Shown piece by piece: positions 31,169-38,513 of a DNA stretch of 39,139 nucleotides. The translations under genes and the position numbers were made by a program. This DNA comes from a virus. The stretch covers positions 1-39,139 of IMG/VR virus record IMGVR_UViG_3300020034_000044; one strand, written 5' to 3'. Each line of letters opens with the position of its first letter. The first letter of the stretch is position 1. The notes below the pieces were generated by a model. The model was not told where the DNA came from. It saw only the letters and a list, made by a program, of their open reading frames with translations, and did no database searches.

Positions 31169-31360
31169 TCACCCTGTAATCACGCACCAGCGTAGAAGTA
31201 GACCGAAGTAGATTTCATGCGGAGAACTCAGTATCTGAATGCTGTACCATCTTCCGTCTATTGGAACGTTGTGATAGCCGCTAAACTCCAATAACAACCG
31301 CACCCCGACAGGCGGCGGCTCTGTCTTGGCGTCATGCCACGGGAGGGGCGGGTATGTCAT
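31169..31360 (-). CDS. Small early protein (63 aa), DUF551-like
   Basis: ATG 31360 overlaps the upstream stop (ATGA) and has AAGGAAATCG just before it. The pattern W-x-D-A-K-T-E-P-P-P-V-G-V-R-L-L with a later Trp-rich end (LLLRWCVITG) is reminiscent of DUF551. The match is loose. Function unknown. Confidence 0.5.
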   Translation of the reverse strand: MTYPPLPWHDAKTEPPPVGVRLLLEFSGYHNVPIDGRWYSIQILSSPHEIYFGLLLRWCVITG

Positions 31361-31878
31361 CGATTTCCTTTGGCGGCTGCGAGCAATTCAATCACAATAT
31401 CTCTGGCTGGAAGAATCCTTCTGCGTAATAAATCAGGAAGGTTACCGGTGACACTATCGTTTTCCATAAAATCACAAAGTCCTTCGACATATGCCGCTTC
31501 AAAGCACCCATCGATGGCCTCCAGTCGCTCCACCGGCACGCACTGAAAAGTTGGCGGCGCGGTGGCTAGGGCGCGTATGGCATCTATACCTGCTTTGTCA
31601 TCTGGCTCGCCGTATTTTTCATTGCAAAACGCGATTACCTGCTCCACCACTTCCGCCCGCGCGCAAGCCAGCTGATGGTGGGCGGCGGCGAGTTCGGCCT
31701 GAGTTCTGAGCAGTGCATCCAGAACCATGTAGCTAGGGTCATATTTAATGCAGGCAGCGTCTGCGTCATTTGTGCAAACTTCTTCGCTGCATAGATCATC
31801 GAGGCGTTCTTGCTTTAGCAACGCTATCGCATTGTCCAGCGATAGTTCGTAGTTATGAACTTCACTCATCGCGTTCAT
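31357..31878 (-). CDS. Hypothetical helical early protein (173 aa)
   Basis: ATG 31878 overlaps the upstream stop (GGATGA), but AAAGGA then has no spacing; the second ATG, at 31869 (MSEVHNYELS), has a better distance of about 8 nt and may be the true start. The protein has helices (DNAIALLKQERLDDLCSEE, TQAELAAAHHQLACARAEVV), several Cys, and ends ELLAAAKGNR. No family recognised. Confidence 0.55.
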   Translation of the reverse strand: MNAMSEVHNYELSLDNAIALLKQERLDDLCSEEVCTNDADAACIKYDPSYMVLDALLRTQAELAAAHHQLACARAEVVEQVIAFCNEKYGEPDDKAGIDAIRALATAPPTFQCVPVERLEAIDGCFEAAYVEGLCDFMENDSVTGNLPDLLRRRILPARDIVIELLAAAKGNR

Positions 31879-32210
31879 CCTTTGGGCTTGCGAATTAGTG
31901 CGCTAACGTGTGTGGTAGCTATTCCAAGACTGGCATTATGCAGGGCCATAGCTTCGCTTAAAAAGAATTCACGGCTTTCATAATCAACGTCTCGTTCAAC
32001 CATCCATGCACTTGGCTGGATCGCCTCAACCTCGCGCAGGCGGCGGAGTTCATCAATTTCTACGATTTCATAGCCACACATTTTTAGAATGGCAAAATGA
32101 TCAACAACTTTATTTGTAGGTAACCCCATATATTCGGCTATTGTTACAATGGCATGTCGCTGTTTTTCGTCAAGCGTCGGCGCTTTAGGCTCATCAATAT
32201 TAGTTTTCAT
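31875..32210 (-). CDS. Hypothetical early protein (111 aa)
   Basis: ATG 32210 follows AAAGG seven bases upstream. Residues ~14-57 are a helical segment (DEKQRHAIVTIAEYMGLP, ILKMCGYEIVEIDELRRL). Overall neutral. The next gene's stop overlaps this start by 11 nt. Function unknown. Confidence 0.55.
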   Translation of the reverse strand: MKTNIDEPKAPTLDEKQRHAIVTIAEYMGLPTNKVVDHFAILKMCGYEIVEIDELRRLREVEAIQPSAWMVERDVDYESREFFLSEAMALHNASLGIATTHVSALIRKPKG

Positions 32211-32373
32211 CTATGACCTTTGCGAATCTATCCCCTAGTTTGCAGAACAGGTTTTCCACTTCGTATCCATAAAAACCGTCGTAGCTGAAAACATGCTTGC
32301 TTAATACGGAATTGGTCTGATTCGTGTCATCACCCTCGTACACCGTAACTTCAATCAGCAGAGCCTTGTTCAT
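32200..32373 (-). CDS. Hypothetical early protein (57 aa)
   Basis: ATG 32373 has GGAGGGG upstream, favoured over the longer frame. The product (MNKALLIEVTVYEGDDTNQT, then YDGFYGYEVENLFCKLGDRF) is small and acidic in the middle. No family recognised. It is coupled to the upstream gene. Confidence 0.55.
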   Translation of the reverse strand: MNKALLIEVTVYEGDDTNQTNSVLSKHVFSYDGFYGYEVENLFCKLGDRFAKVIDEN

Positions 32374-32618
32374 CACCCCTCCGTTTCGTGAAAGCAAAGC
32401 ACGTTCTCAACGAATTTCAGCCATTTCTTACCATTGTTCGAAAGCACGTAAAGCCTATCGTCTGTCTGCAACGTAAGGCGGTCAAAATGGAAGCCAATTT
32501 TAATAATTTTCCCATTGAATCTATGCTTAATAATTTTTCCATCAAGCTCGAAAAATATTGTATTTCCTATCGCTTGTATTTTGTCAATTGCAGAATGACC
32601 GTTTCCGCGTTTACCCAT
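32373..32618 (-). CDS. Hypothetical early protein (81 aa)
   Basis: ATG 32618 follows GGAGGG. The protein is beta-rich and basic (IFFELDGKIIKHRFNGKIIK), with two similar KIIK-type strands in tandem, and ends VENVLCFHETEG. No recognised family. The 36 bases to the upstream gene hold nothing else. Confidence 0.55.
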   Translation of the reverse strand: MGKRGNGHSAIDKIQAIGNTIFFELDGKIIKHRFNGKIIKIGFHFDRLTLQTDDRLYVLSNNGKKWLKFVENVLCFHETEG

Positions 32619-32654
32619 CCCTCACCCTCCGCAGGCTGGCTCGCTGGCGGGAGT

Positions 32655-32849
32655 TCATCGCTTTTTTGGCAGCATCGCCATGCCGTCCATTGCTGATAGC
32701 CATTCTTTTACCTCGCTGTCGTCTAATAGTGATTGAAGGGCCGCTCGATCTAGCGGGTGGCCTCGTGGTGCGGCTAGTTCCTCGGCGTGAACGATGATGC
32801 TGCCCAGCTTGCAGAGTAGCGCTGGCGACGGTTTGAGTGGATCGCTCAC
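32655..32849 (-). CDS. Hypothetical helical protein (64 aa)
   Basis: GTG 32849 follows AAGGAGGGG, a very strong ribosome site, and overlaps the upstream stop (GTGA). The product (LKPSPALLCKLGSIIVHAEE, LDRAALQSLLDDSEVKEWL) is a short helical protein. Function unknown. Confidence 0.6.
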   Translation of the reverse strand: MSDPLKPSPALLCKLGSIIVHAEELAAPRGHPLDRAALQSLLDDSEVKEWLSAMDGMAMLPKKR

Positions 32850-33175
32850 TTCCCCTCCTTGCGCGCGGCGACGGCTAATGCGGCATCAACTGTTTTATTC
32901 CAATCGTCTGCGCCACAGTTACAGTACAGTTCGTCTCCAGGATTAATTCGAGGACTTCCATCTTTACTTTTCGGGCAGCTATACCAGGGGTCTTCGCACT
33001 CATCATGCGCGCGCTTAACGGCTAATTCCATCAATGCGTCATTCTTCTTCCGCAACGCCTCCGCTGCGGCGCGCAGGGCCTTGCAATATTCGATTATGGT
33101 GTCTTTTTTACTGTAGCCATCTAGCGCTGCTTCTAAATAAGCAATCTGTTCCGGCTCCTTCGGCAGTTCGGTCAT
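32846..33175 (-). CDS. Zinc-binding-like early protein (109 aa)
   Basis: ATG 33175 starts MTELPKEPEQIAYLEAALDG. The N-terminal half is helical; the C-terminal half has DPWYSCPKSKDG and ELYCNCGADDW, a Cys cluster probably for zinc, then a helical end. Function unknown; the strand and operon fit the other early genes. Confidence 0.55.
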   Translation of the reverse strand: MTELPKEPEQIAYLEAALDGYSKKDTIIEYCKALRAAAEALRKKNDALMELAVKRAHDECEDPWYSCPKSKDGSPRINPGDELYCNCGADDWNKTVDAALAVAARKEGK

Positions 33176-33184
33176 TTCATTCCT

Positions 33185-33337
33185 TTATAGGGTGAGCGGC
33201 GTCGGGACTCTCACCCGATCCTTACGCTTGGTTATCCGGGCCGCTGAATCGAACAGCAGTACCGTGTCACCGAATAACCTAATCAGCCCTAGAAGCTTCA
33301 TAGGTTGTGCGCGCACACTTTGACGCAAGGCGACCAT
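33185..33337 (-). CDS. Hypothetical small protein (about 50 aa)
   Basis: The ATG at 33337 has GGCGGA close upstream; a TTG at 33367, overlapping the preceding stop, is an alternative start. The product (PMKLLGLIRLFGDTVLLFDS, ARITKRKDRVRVPTPLTL) has a hydrophobic centre and basic end. Low support; composition is acceptable and the operon gap is filled. Confidence 0.35.
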   Translation of the reverse strand: MVALRQSVRAQPMKLLGLIRLFGDTVLLFDSAARITKRKDRVRVPTPLTL

Positions 33338-33363
33338 TCCGCCGCGCCGCTCATGGTTAGTCG

Positions 33364-33603
33364 TCAAACGAGATACAACAACTGCTTTTCTCGTTCGGTT
33401 AATTTAGCCAATGCAGCATCTATCTCTGCCTGCTTAGCATAAAAATCACGTAGTCTTTCCTCGAGTACTCGCTCTATACAGCGTTCATGCGATAGGTTGG
33501 TAATCGTTCCGCCGCCAAAGTGGGAAAATCCCGTCTCTTTCTTTTTATCGCCATCAATGAAAAGTTCATTGCAGAGGTAACAGTGCGCGTCGTCGTAAAT
33601 CAT
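33364..33603 (-). CDS. Small Cys-containing early protein (79 aa)
   Basis: ATG 33603 with CGGAG upstream. YDDAHCYLCNELFIDGDKKK gives a CxxC pair and SHERCIERVLEERLRDF a third Cys with His, possibly a CCHC zinc site, followed by a coiled-coil-like helix (AEIDAALAKLTEREKQLL). Function unknown. Confidence 0.6.
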   Translation of the reverse strand: MIYDDAHCYLCNELFIDGDKKKETGFSHFGGGTITNLSHERCIERVLEERLRDFYAKQAEIDAALAKLTEREKQLLYLV

Positions 33604-33614
33604 ACCTACTCCGG

Positions 33615-33959
33615 TTAGTCGTCAAACTTGGCAAGGGCTGAGCGTATGCGCTTCATATTGTGATTGTCATATCCGCCAAGGTTGTTTATTCGCAAGTAAT
33701 CCGCGTTATCGTCGTGCAACGCTTTCGCTGCCTCTATCAGCTCGATGATGTCGGTGGCGTGGTTGCGGAGGTAGCGCACAAACTCGTGATCGGCCAATCG
33801 TTCCGATCCGAGTGATACGGTCATGCCCTCGGTTGTTGATCTATTCCCTGTGAGATATGACATGATCGGCCCGGCTACGCCTTGATGCTGTATGCGCATA
33901 GGATCACTACCGTTCCAGGGTCCTGGCGTCGCCGCTTCGTGCAACTCTCTCAGCTTCAT
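33615..33959 (-). CDS. Ead/Ea22-like early protein (114 aa)
   Basis: ATG 33959 follows GAGG. The start MKLRELHEAATPGPWNGSDP carries the ATPGPW motif typical of phage Ead/Ea22-like proteins, small early proteins of unknown function often in the leftward region. The C-terminal helix (RNHATDIIELIEAAKALHDD, NMKRIRSALAKF) is also usual. It overlaps the next upstream gene (ATGA). Confidence 0.65.
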   Translation of the reverse strand: MKLRELHEAATPGPWNGSDPMRIQHQGVAGPIMSYLTGNRSTTEGMTVSLGSERLADHEFVRYLRNHATDIIELIEAAKALHDDNADYLRINNLGGYDNHNMKRIRSALAKFDD

Positions 33960-34114
33960 TTCTCTGACCTCACGTATTTCCTAACGAAGAATTTCGACAG
34001 ATCGCCAAGTGTTTGGTTAGCCTTGAAAGTCAAGACCCTGTCTATTGGATACCATGCTTTAAATGTTTTTTCCTCTACGCTAAGCACATGCGGCGGCTTG
34101 CGCTTGGCGGTCAT
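33956..34114 (-). CDS. Missed small gene (52 aa)
   Basis: An ORF from ATG 34114 to TGA at 33956 reads MTAKRKPPHVLSVEEKTFKA then WYPIDRVLTFKANQTLGDLS and ends KYVRSEK. Its start overlaps the upstream stop and its stop overlaps the downstream start (ATGA at both ends), and it contains the ribosome site GAGG of the next gene. The product is basic. Function unknown. Confidence 0.6.
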   Translation of the reverse strand: MTAKRKPPHVLSVEEKTFKAWYPIDRVLTFKANQTLGDLSKFFVRKYVRSEK

Positions 34115-34620
34115 GGGTGCAACTCCTTCGCTGCCTGCTCGAATGCTTTCTGCACAGCGTTGAACATTACCGGGTCTCCGCCCTTATCTGGATGGTGTCG
34201 AGACCGCAGTGTTTTATACGACATACTCACCTCATCGCGCGATGCGTTCGGAGAAACTTCAAGAATTTCACGCCACGAAAGTGAGGTCTGGCCTGGAGCA
34301 GGCAACGCAGCGAATCCAGTGAACGCAGCCTCCATCATGTCGCCAGTGCCCCACCGGGCCACACCGCGCAATGCTTCAATGGTCTTGGCAACGGCTTGCA
34401 GGTTATCTTCGACCTTCCGCCAGCGATCACAGGCAAAGCACATTTGCCGTTTCTTGTATTCAAAATAGATAGCCACGCCCGGATCGTCCGGTTGTCGTTG
34501 ATTGACACACTTGATGCACCACTTCATCGCGCGCTTGTCCGATGGCGGTACGAAACCTAGCGCCCTCTCGGTAACTAGCGCGCTTGCGACCCGGAGGCCA
34601 AGATAATGGAAAAGCTTCAA
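34111..34620 (-). CDS. Zinc-finger J-domain co-chaperone
   Basis: TTG 34620 with AGGAGAG upstream starts a 169-residue protein. Residues 33-66 have WCIKC and MCFACDRW (C35, C38, C61, C64), a four-Cys zinc site. Residues ~114-169 form a J domain with the essential HPD at 143-145 (RSRHHPDKGGD). J proteins stimulate DnaK ATPase, so this phage could recruit host DnaK to its own replication or assembly. The J domain is C-terminal, unlike host DnaJ. Confidence 0.85.
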   Translation of the reverse strand: MKLFHYLGLRVASALVTERALGFVPPSDKRAMKWCIKCVNQRQPDDPGVAIYFEYKKRQMCFACDRWRKVEDNLQAVAKTIEALRGVARWGTGDMMEAAFTGFAALPAPGQTSLSWREILEVSPNASRDEVSMSYKTLRSRHHPDKGGDPVMFNAVQKAFEQAAKELHP

Positions 34621-34839
34621 TCACTGCCGCTCTCCTGCCTTACCCTTGTCCAGCGAGTCAGCAGGATCAATTGATCTACCTCCGCAGTGCCCGCAAATAT
34701 ACTTGCGCGTGTATTGTCCGCAGTCGCCGCACTTCCTGAATCCTAAGCGCTCAAGCAGGTTAATCTTGAAGTACCAGATGTATGCAATGGCCGGCAGCAC
34801 GATCAGCGCTATGGCGCACCACATTTGGGTTAGGGTCAT
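34621..34839 (-). CDS. Membrane-anchored zinc-ribbon protein (72 aa)
   Basis: ATG 34839 overlaps the upstream stop (ATGA). The N-terminal span (MWCAIALIVLPAIAYIWYF) is followed by RKCGDCGQYTRKYICGHCGG, a CxxC...CxxC zinc ribbon on the cytoplasmic or periplasmic side, then a charged tail. Role unknown. Confidence 0.65.
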   Translation of the reverse strand: MTLTQMWCAIALIVLPAIAYIWYFKINLLERLGFRKCGDCGQYTRKYICGHCGGRSIDPADSLDKGKAGERQ

Positions 34840-34997
34840 GCTTCTTTGCCTATATCACGCAGATCAAGATACGCCTGCGTCTCCGCAATCCAGTCGTCAG
34901 GATCACGCAGCTTGAGCATGTGCGCCGCCTCGGCCTGCTCAACTCGCTGCTGCTCGGCCTTGATGTGCTCGTCGGTGTAACCGTAGTTGGGTATCAT
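34836..34997 (-). CDS. Missed small gene (53 aa)
   Basis: ATG 34997 follows AGGAGAA and overlaps the upstream stop; TGA at 34836 overlaps the next start. The product (MIPNYGYTDEHIKAEQQRVE, AEAAHMLKLRDPDDWIAETQ) is highly charged and helical. A translation signal at both ends makes it credible. Function unknown. Confidence 0.6.
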   Translation of the reverse strand: MIPNYGYTDEHIKAEQQRVEQAEAAHMLKLRDPDDWIAETQAYLDLRDIGKEA

Positions 34998-35413
34998 GAT
35001 AGATTCTCCTGATTTATAAATAAAAGAGTCAAAGGTACCCCAAGGGTGATAAGCCCTGTAGTGCCGGCCGTTAGGCCCACACTCCCTAAGAGGTTCTGAT
35101 TTATCGATGCGCCGCTTGTCTCACCTTGGTCGGCACATCTTGCGCGATACCTCAGAAAGCAGTTCGCACGGCGCGCAGTCGGGTGAATAACTGGCCGGTG
35201 TTTTGCTCCAAGCCGCCCATACAGGCGCACTGCTAACGGGTGGAGTCCGGCGCAAAGTAAAGCTGTTTTAGGTGCCGCGCTCTGGCTTGCGATCCTAGCA
35301 AACTGGGTTCTGGGGCAGCCTACAGGAGCCAAAACGCGACCTGAAACAGCCTTACCTCTCCAGAACCCAAAATACTTGGCTCGCGACCAAGGCGCACTCA
35401 TGCGCGTCGTCAT
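34994..35413 (-). CDS. Hypothetical early protein (139 aa), Ash-like character
   Basis: ATG 35413 follows AGAGG at the right spacing; the stop overlaps the next ATG (ATGA), whose ribosome site lies in its last codons. The protein is very basic and Cys/Arg-rich early (SPWSRAKYFGFWRG-like, TALLCAGLHPLAVRLYG) and ends in a hydrophobic, Gly-rich stretch (NLLGSVGLTAGTTGLITLG). Similar odd compositions occur in the Ash/Icd-like families of phage early proteins. It resembles a frame shadow, but the coupling signals argue for expression. Confidence 0.45.
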   Translation of the reverse strand: MTTRMSAPWSRAKYFGFWRGKAVSGRVLAPVGCPRTQFARIASQSAAPKTALLCAGLHPLAVRLYGRLGAKHRPVIHPTARRANCFLRYRARCADQGETSGASINQNLLGSVGLTAGTTGLITLGVPLTLLFINQENLS

Positions 35414-35448
35414 ACTAAACCTCTTTTTTCTGTTTTGTCAAATGTCAT
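35410..35448 (-). CDS. 12-codon leader peptide with duplicated ribosome site
   Basis: ATG 35448 to TGA 35410 encodes MTFDKTEKRGLV and overlaps the ATG of the next gene (ATGA). GAGGTTTAG precedes both this ATG and the next gene's ATG, a duplicated initiation signal. It may be a coupling peptide or a by-product of the duplication. Confidence 0.3.
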   Translation of the reverse strand: MTFDKTEKRGLV

Positions 35449-35450
35449 CG

Positions 35451-35642
35451 CTAAACCTCATCCTTATCGTCACGCAGCATCAACTTTGCCTGTTTCATGG
35501 CTTTCTTAACGGCGTAGTGAAGATCTGCGAGGTCTCTGTGATTAATCCCATCCAGCGCGCCCATGCACTCGCCTTCGATCGATATCCAACACGGATACCT
35601 ACCGTCAACGTGAACCTTGAAGCGGCCTATGGTGTAGTCCAT
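35451..35642 (-). CDS. Hypothetical early protein (63 aa)
   Basis: ATG 35642 starts MDYTIGRFKVHVDGRYPCWI, then SIEGECMGALDGINHRDLAD and a basic helical end (VKKAMKQAKLMLRDDKDEV). The ribosome site is weak and the preceding stop is 2 bases away. Near the recombination genes. Function unknown. Confidence 0.5.
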   Translation of the reverse strand: MDYTIGRFKVHVDGRYPCWISIEGECMGALDGINHRDLADLHYAVKKAMKQAKLMLRDDKDEV

Positions 35643-35644
35643 GC

Positions 35645-36202
35645 TTAGGCTTGGTTCGCCACGTTAAGCTGATCTATCTTTGCGCTGACGGCCTTTTGCG
35701 CGCGCTCGTAATCCGCGGCGAGTATCTGCGAGAGTTTATCGACGCCAGCTTTCTGCTTGAGCCAATCTACGGAAATATGATTCTCGGTGCATCGCGCGTC
35801 CAGTTCGTTCACCTGAACATCGGTGATGTATGCGGCATCATCATCTTGCACTGGCGCGGCTTCCTTGCCTGCTGCCGGTGCTTTAGGGCGAATGCGGATG
35901 CACTCTACTTCGCCGCCGCCGCTCGGATCGCGTGTGGTGCTTACGCATAACGTCACGCGCTTTCCCTTCCACTGTTCGACGGCGTTACCGTAGAGCGCGG
36001 CAATCGTTTTCGCGTTGGTCTTGTTGCAGATCAACGGCTTCACGTTGCCGACAAAGTGAACAATCGGTTTCTTTGATTTACGCCCACCTACTGCGGTGAG
36101 TTCGCCAGCGACGACATTTTTAATCGTCAGTACCATGTCTTTACCTTCCGGTAAATCGAAGTGGCCGATATAGTCGCGGTCATACATTGTGCGGTAGTCC
36201 AT
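35645..36202 (-). CDS. Recombination-cassette partner protein (185 aa)
   Basis: ATG 36202 follows CGAGGAAG; a longer frame runs inside the exonuclease gene. The N-terminal domain (MDYRTMYDRDYIGHFDLPEG, KKPIVHFVGNVKPLICNKT) is beta-rich and followed by VEQWKGKRVTLCVSTTRD, a pattern shared by phage proteins found next to RecE/exonuclease genes. The C-terminus is helical. It may bind single-stranded DNA or assist annealing, by neighbourhood only. Confidence 0.6.
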   Translation of the reverse strand: MDYRTMYDRDYIGHFDLPEGKDMVLTIKNVVAGELTAVGGRKSKKPIVHFVGNVKPLICNKTNAKTIAALYGNAVEQWKGKRVTLCVSTTRDPSGGGEVECIRIRPKAPAAGKEAAPVQDDDAAYITDVQVNELDARCTENHISVDWLKQKAGVDKLSQILAADYERAQKAVSAKIDQLNVANQA

Positions 36203-36203
36203 G

Positions 36204-36941
36204 CTAATCTTCCTCGTAGGTGAGTTCGGTATCTTCCGGCATGTCGAGCGGGACAATGCTTTCAACGTAGGCGGGCCAGCTTTCGGAGCTTTCGCTCATG
36301 CGTAGCCGTTCCATCCACAGAATCAGATTGCGCTCGCCGACTTCCAGCGCGTTGTATTGCACATTGAATACCGTGACCGGGAACGGTGCCGCTGACTCTA
36401 CGGCAACGATGTAGGCGCGGCTGTCGAGTATGTCCATGTTGCAGGCGATTTGCTGCATGCGTAGCTGCGCGTTATACTGCATGCGCAGGGCGTGCCATAC
36501 GAATCGGTTTGGATCGGACGTAGCCGAAGTTTTAAGCTCAGTCACATATCCGTCACCGCGCACATCGGGCGTAGCTCTGCATTTACTGCCCATCCAGTCG
36601 AAGTAAATCGTCTTTTCTACTTCGCCTTGCAGCACTTCCATTGCCGGTTTGCAGGCACGCACCGCTGATGCGATGGCGTGTGACTTTGCGTATTCCGTCG
36701 AGGTCATAATTTCGGCGTTCGGGTTCTGCGCCACGAAATCATCGAACGCTTTGCCGCGCCGCACCGGGCCATCCCATGCCAGAACATCACGGGTATCGAA
36801 CAGGATCGCATGCACAGCCGTTCCGCGCTGCATGGCGTAGTTGGGATCGGTGTCGCAGGTGCGAGCGTGCAGGCCATGTGCAGCGCTGCGCCCGTAGGCT
36901 TTCAGGTGCGAGAAACGAACGGGGGCATCGAGGGTCATCAC
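36204..36941 (-). CDS. RecE-like exonuclease (PD-(D/E)XK)
   Basis: GTG 36941, or the ATG at 36938 next to it, overlaps the upstream stop. Residues ~115-165 show the PDDEXK core: SKCRATPDVRGDGYVTELKT, with the first Asp and the ExK-type EL-K, then FVWHALRMQYNAQLRMQ, the downstream QxxxY-type motif of RecE/Exo VIII relatives. Early residues YAMQRGTAVHAILFDTRD agree with this family. It should degrade duplex DNA 5'-3' to expose single strands for phage recombination. Length 245. Confidence 0.8.
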   Translation of the reverse strand: MMTLDAPVRFSHLKAYGRSAAHGLHARTCDTDPNYAMQRGTAVHAILFDTRDVLAWDGPVRRGKAFDDFVAQNPNAEIMTSTEYAKSHAIASAVRACKPAMEVLQGEVEKTIYFDWMGSKCRATPDVRGDGYVTELKTSATSDPNRFVWHALRMQYNAQLRMQQIACNMDILDSRAYIVAVESAAPFPVTVFNVQYNALEVGERNLILWMERLRMSESSESWPAYVESIVPLDMPEDTELTYEED

Positions 36942-37180
36942 CGCACAATCCCCAGCCGCGATCTAATCTCGTTGGCACGATTCCACATCGAAATGCGATT
37001 GCGCTTATAGGCCATGAGTTCATCCATGACTTTGTGCCCCTGCTTGAGTTCTCCGCCTACACGCGAGATCAGCCGCGTCTCGTTTTCGGCCTGCCATTCC
37101 CAGTACGCGAGCAGGAGTCGCAGCCACATTCGATCAATCGGCGTCAGAGTCGTGTAATGCTGCTTTACGTTGGTGTTCAT
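36938..37180 (-). CDS. Hypothetical helical protein (80 aa)
   Basis: ATG 37180 follows GGAG; the longer frame lacks this signal. The product (DRMWLRLLLAYWEWQAENET, then MAYKRNRISMWNRANEIRSR) is Trp-rich and helical. It overlaps the exonuclease start. Function unknown. Confidence 0.6.
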   Translation of the reverse strand: MNTNVKQHYTTLTPIDRMWLRLLLAYWEWQAENETRLISRVGGELKQGHKVMDELMAYKRNRISMWNRANEIRSRLGIVR

Positions 37181-37452
37181 TTGGCGCGCTCCGTTTCGTA
37201 GCCTGGGCATCCGCCTGCGGCAGAATAATCAAAGCCCTTGCAACCGGGCGTTTGGCATGGGTTCCCGCATTTGTCACTCATCGGTATTTTTTCGTGCCCC
37301 TTGGCCAGTTCATCCATAAGAGCATCGCGCGCTTCGTCTGGCGTCATTGATCGTCCGTCGTCGTGTTTGAACATGTTTTCGTAGGATTTTGGAAAAGTTG
37401 AGTTCTTCAAAAATCCACGCACGCTCATGCACAGATGAAAAGATCGGCTCAT
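37177..37452 (-). CDS. Cys-rich early protein (91 aa)
   Basis: ATG 37452 follows GGAGGG. The C-terminal DKCGNPCQTPGCKGFDYSAA then GGCPGY gives a Cys4-like cluster. The first part is basic with a Phe/Lys-rich helix. Zinc binding is likely; function unknown. It overlaps genes at both ends by ATGA. Confidence 0.6.
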   Translation of the reverse strand: MSRSFHLCMSVRGFLKNSTFPKSYENMFKHDDGRSMTPDEARDALMDELAKGHEKIPMSDKCGNPCQTPGCKGFDYSAAGGCPGYETERAK

Positions 37453-37607
37453 TTCGCCCTCCGCTTAGGCTCAGTCGTCTCAACGCAATGCCCGCAAACC
37501 ACGCAGGCCTGATACCACTTGTCTGCACGGCGAAACTTGCTGCCGGGCACGTGCACGCCGCGCATTAGGCACAGCAGCGGGGCGAGTAGGCGGGCGAGGT
37601 AGGTCAT
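37449..37607 (-). CDS. Missed small gene, zinc-finger-like (52 aa)
   Basis: ATG 37607 to TGA 37449, overlapping upstream and downstream genes by ATGA. The sequence (MTYLARLLAPLLCLMRGVHV, then KWYQACVVCGHCVETTEPKR) has a hydrophobic start and a CxxCGxC zinc-like site. It also holds the GGAGGG ribosome site of the next gene. Too short for the usual gene cut-off, but well supported by signals. Confidence 0.6.
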   Translation of the reverse strand: MTYLARLLAPLLCLMRGVHVPGSKFRRADKWYQACVVCGHCVETTEPKRRAK

Positions 37608-37795
37608 GCTCCGGCTCCGAATATTCCGTTGTCTTGTTTGTATTGCTTTAGTTCTTCTTCGAGGATTGCGATTTCAGTTTCCATGCCGCGTGCGAAATCT
37701 GCATCCACCCACTTGCCATCTAACGTAGTTGGAATTCCGTCAACATTGATCGTGAATGTTTTTACTTGCGCATCAACTCTAGGCGTATCGCTCAT
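37604..37795 (-). CDS. Hypothetical early protein (63 aa)
   Basis: ATG 37795 follows GGAGAGG. It begins MSDTPRVDAQVKTFTINVDG and has FARGMETEIAILEEELKQYK, the pattern of small phage proteins with a DTPRVD start and a coiled-coil end. Stop overlaps the next ATG. Function unknown. Confidence 0.6.
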   Translation of the reverse strand: MSDTPRVDAQVKTFTINVDGIPTTLDGKWVDADFARGMETEIAILEEELKQYKQDNGIFGAGA

Positions 37796-38130
37796 CAGAA
37801 GCACCTCTCCGGCGCGAAGTCGTGTTCCTCGGCGGCTTTGCGGGCTGATGGCAACCAGTAATTGCGCACAACCACTTGCAGCGCGCATCCGGCTTCTGGC
37901 GCGGATTCCCTAAAGTGACCGAACAGCATGATTGTTGCCGTCTCGCCCATTTCAGCCAGCGCCTCGGTCATATATTCCGTGCCGAGTTTCCGCATCCTCG
38001 CCGCAAGCCAGTCTTCAATGAATTCCTCGCGCTCGGCTTCTGTGCCGGCCATGCGGTCATTGGTATCCTGCTGAGCGTGGAATTCTCTGAGCGCTGCTGC
38101 ATTTCCGTCGAATTGATGGGGCGCGTTCAT
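37795..38130 (-). CDS. Hypothetical early protein (111 aa)
   Basis: ATG 38130 overlaps the upstream stop (ATGA). The product (GNAAALREFHAQQDTNDRMA, EREEFIEDWLAARMRKLGTE, FAPERCF at the end) is helical, acidic, with a late Trp/Arg-rich stretch. No family recognised. Its stop shares a base with the next start (TGATG). Confidence 0.55.
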   Translation of the reverse strand: MNAPHQFDGNAAALREFHAQQDTNDRMAGTEAEREEFIEDWLAARMRKLGTEYMTEALAEMGETATIMLFGHFRESAPEAGCALQVVVRNYWLPSARKAAEEHDFAPERCF

Positions 38131-38513
38131 GATTGGTTGGCCTTAGCTATGGCGGCATCTGTCTTGGCACGCAATGCCGTAATCGACGGACTGCTTCCTA
38201 ACATGCGTTCACGAGCTTCTTGCAAGGCGTCTAGGAGACCGTGGTTAGTTTCGCTAACCATGACTAGGCTAACGACAAGCGCTTCCTTATCAGCCCGCAA
38301 TTCGGCTACCTGAAATTCCAATTCGTTAAGCAGGTCCGCGAAGTTATCGCTGTGACCCGTTGCGAAACCGTTTTTAATGATCCATGCCGCAAATTCCTGT
38401 TTTAGTAATCTGTATGCAGAGGCGCGGATAAATTCGCCGTTGCTGGATGGCTCTAAGTGATCGTAGCGAAACTCGTAACGGGTAGGCTCATCTAGTGAGT
38501 GGCGGGCGTTCAT
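38127..38513 (-). CDS. Coiled-coil early protein (128 aa)
   Basis: ATG 38513 overlaps the stop of the pentapeptide gene as ATGA, with GAGG 8 bases upstream. The N-terminal ~60 residues ([20 protein letters not shown]) are followed by a coiled coil ([32 protein letters not shown]). Found directly behind the pentapeptide gene, so co-expressed with it. Function unknown. Confidence 0.6.
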   Translation of the reverse strand: MNARHSLDEPTRYEFRYDHLEPSSNGEFIRASAYRLLKQEFAAWIIKNGFATGHSDNFADLLNELEFQVAELRADKEALVVSLVMVSETNHGLLDALQEARERMLGSSPSITALRAKTDAAIAKANQS

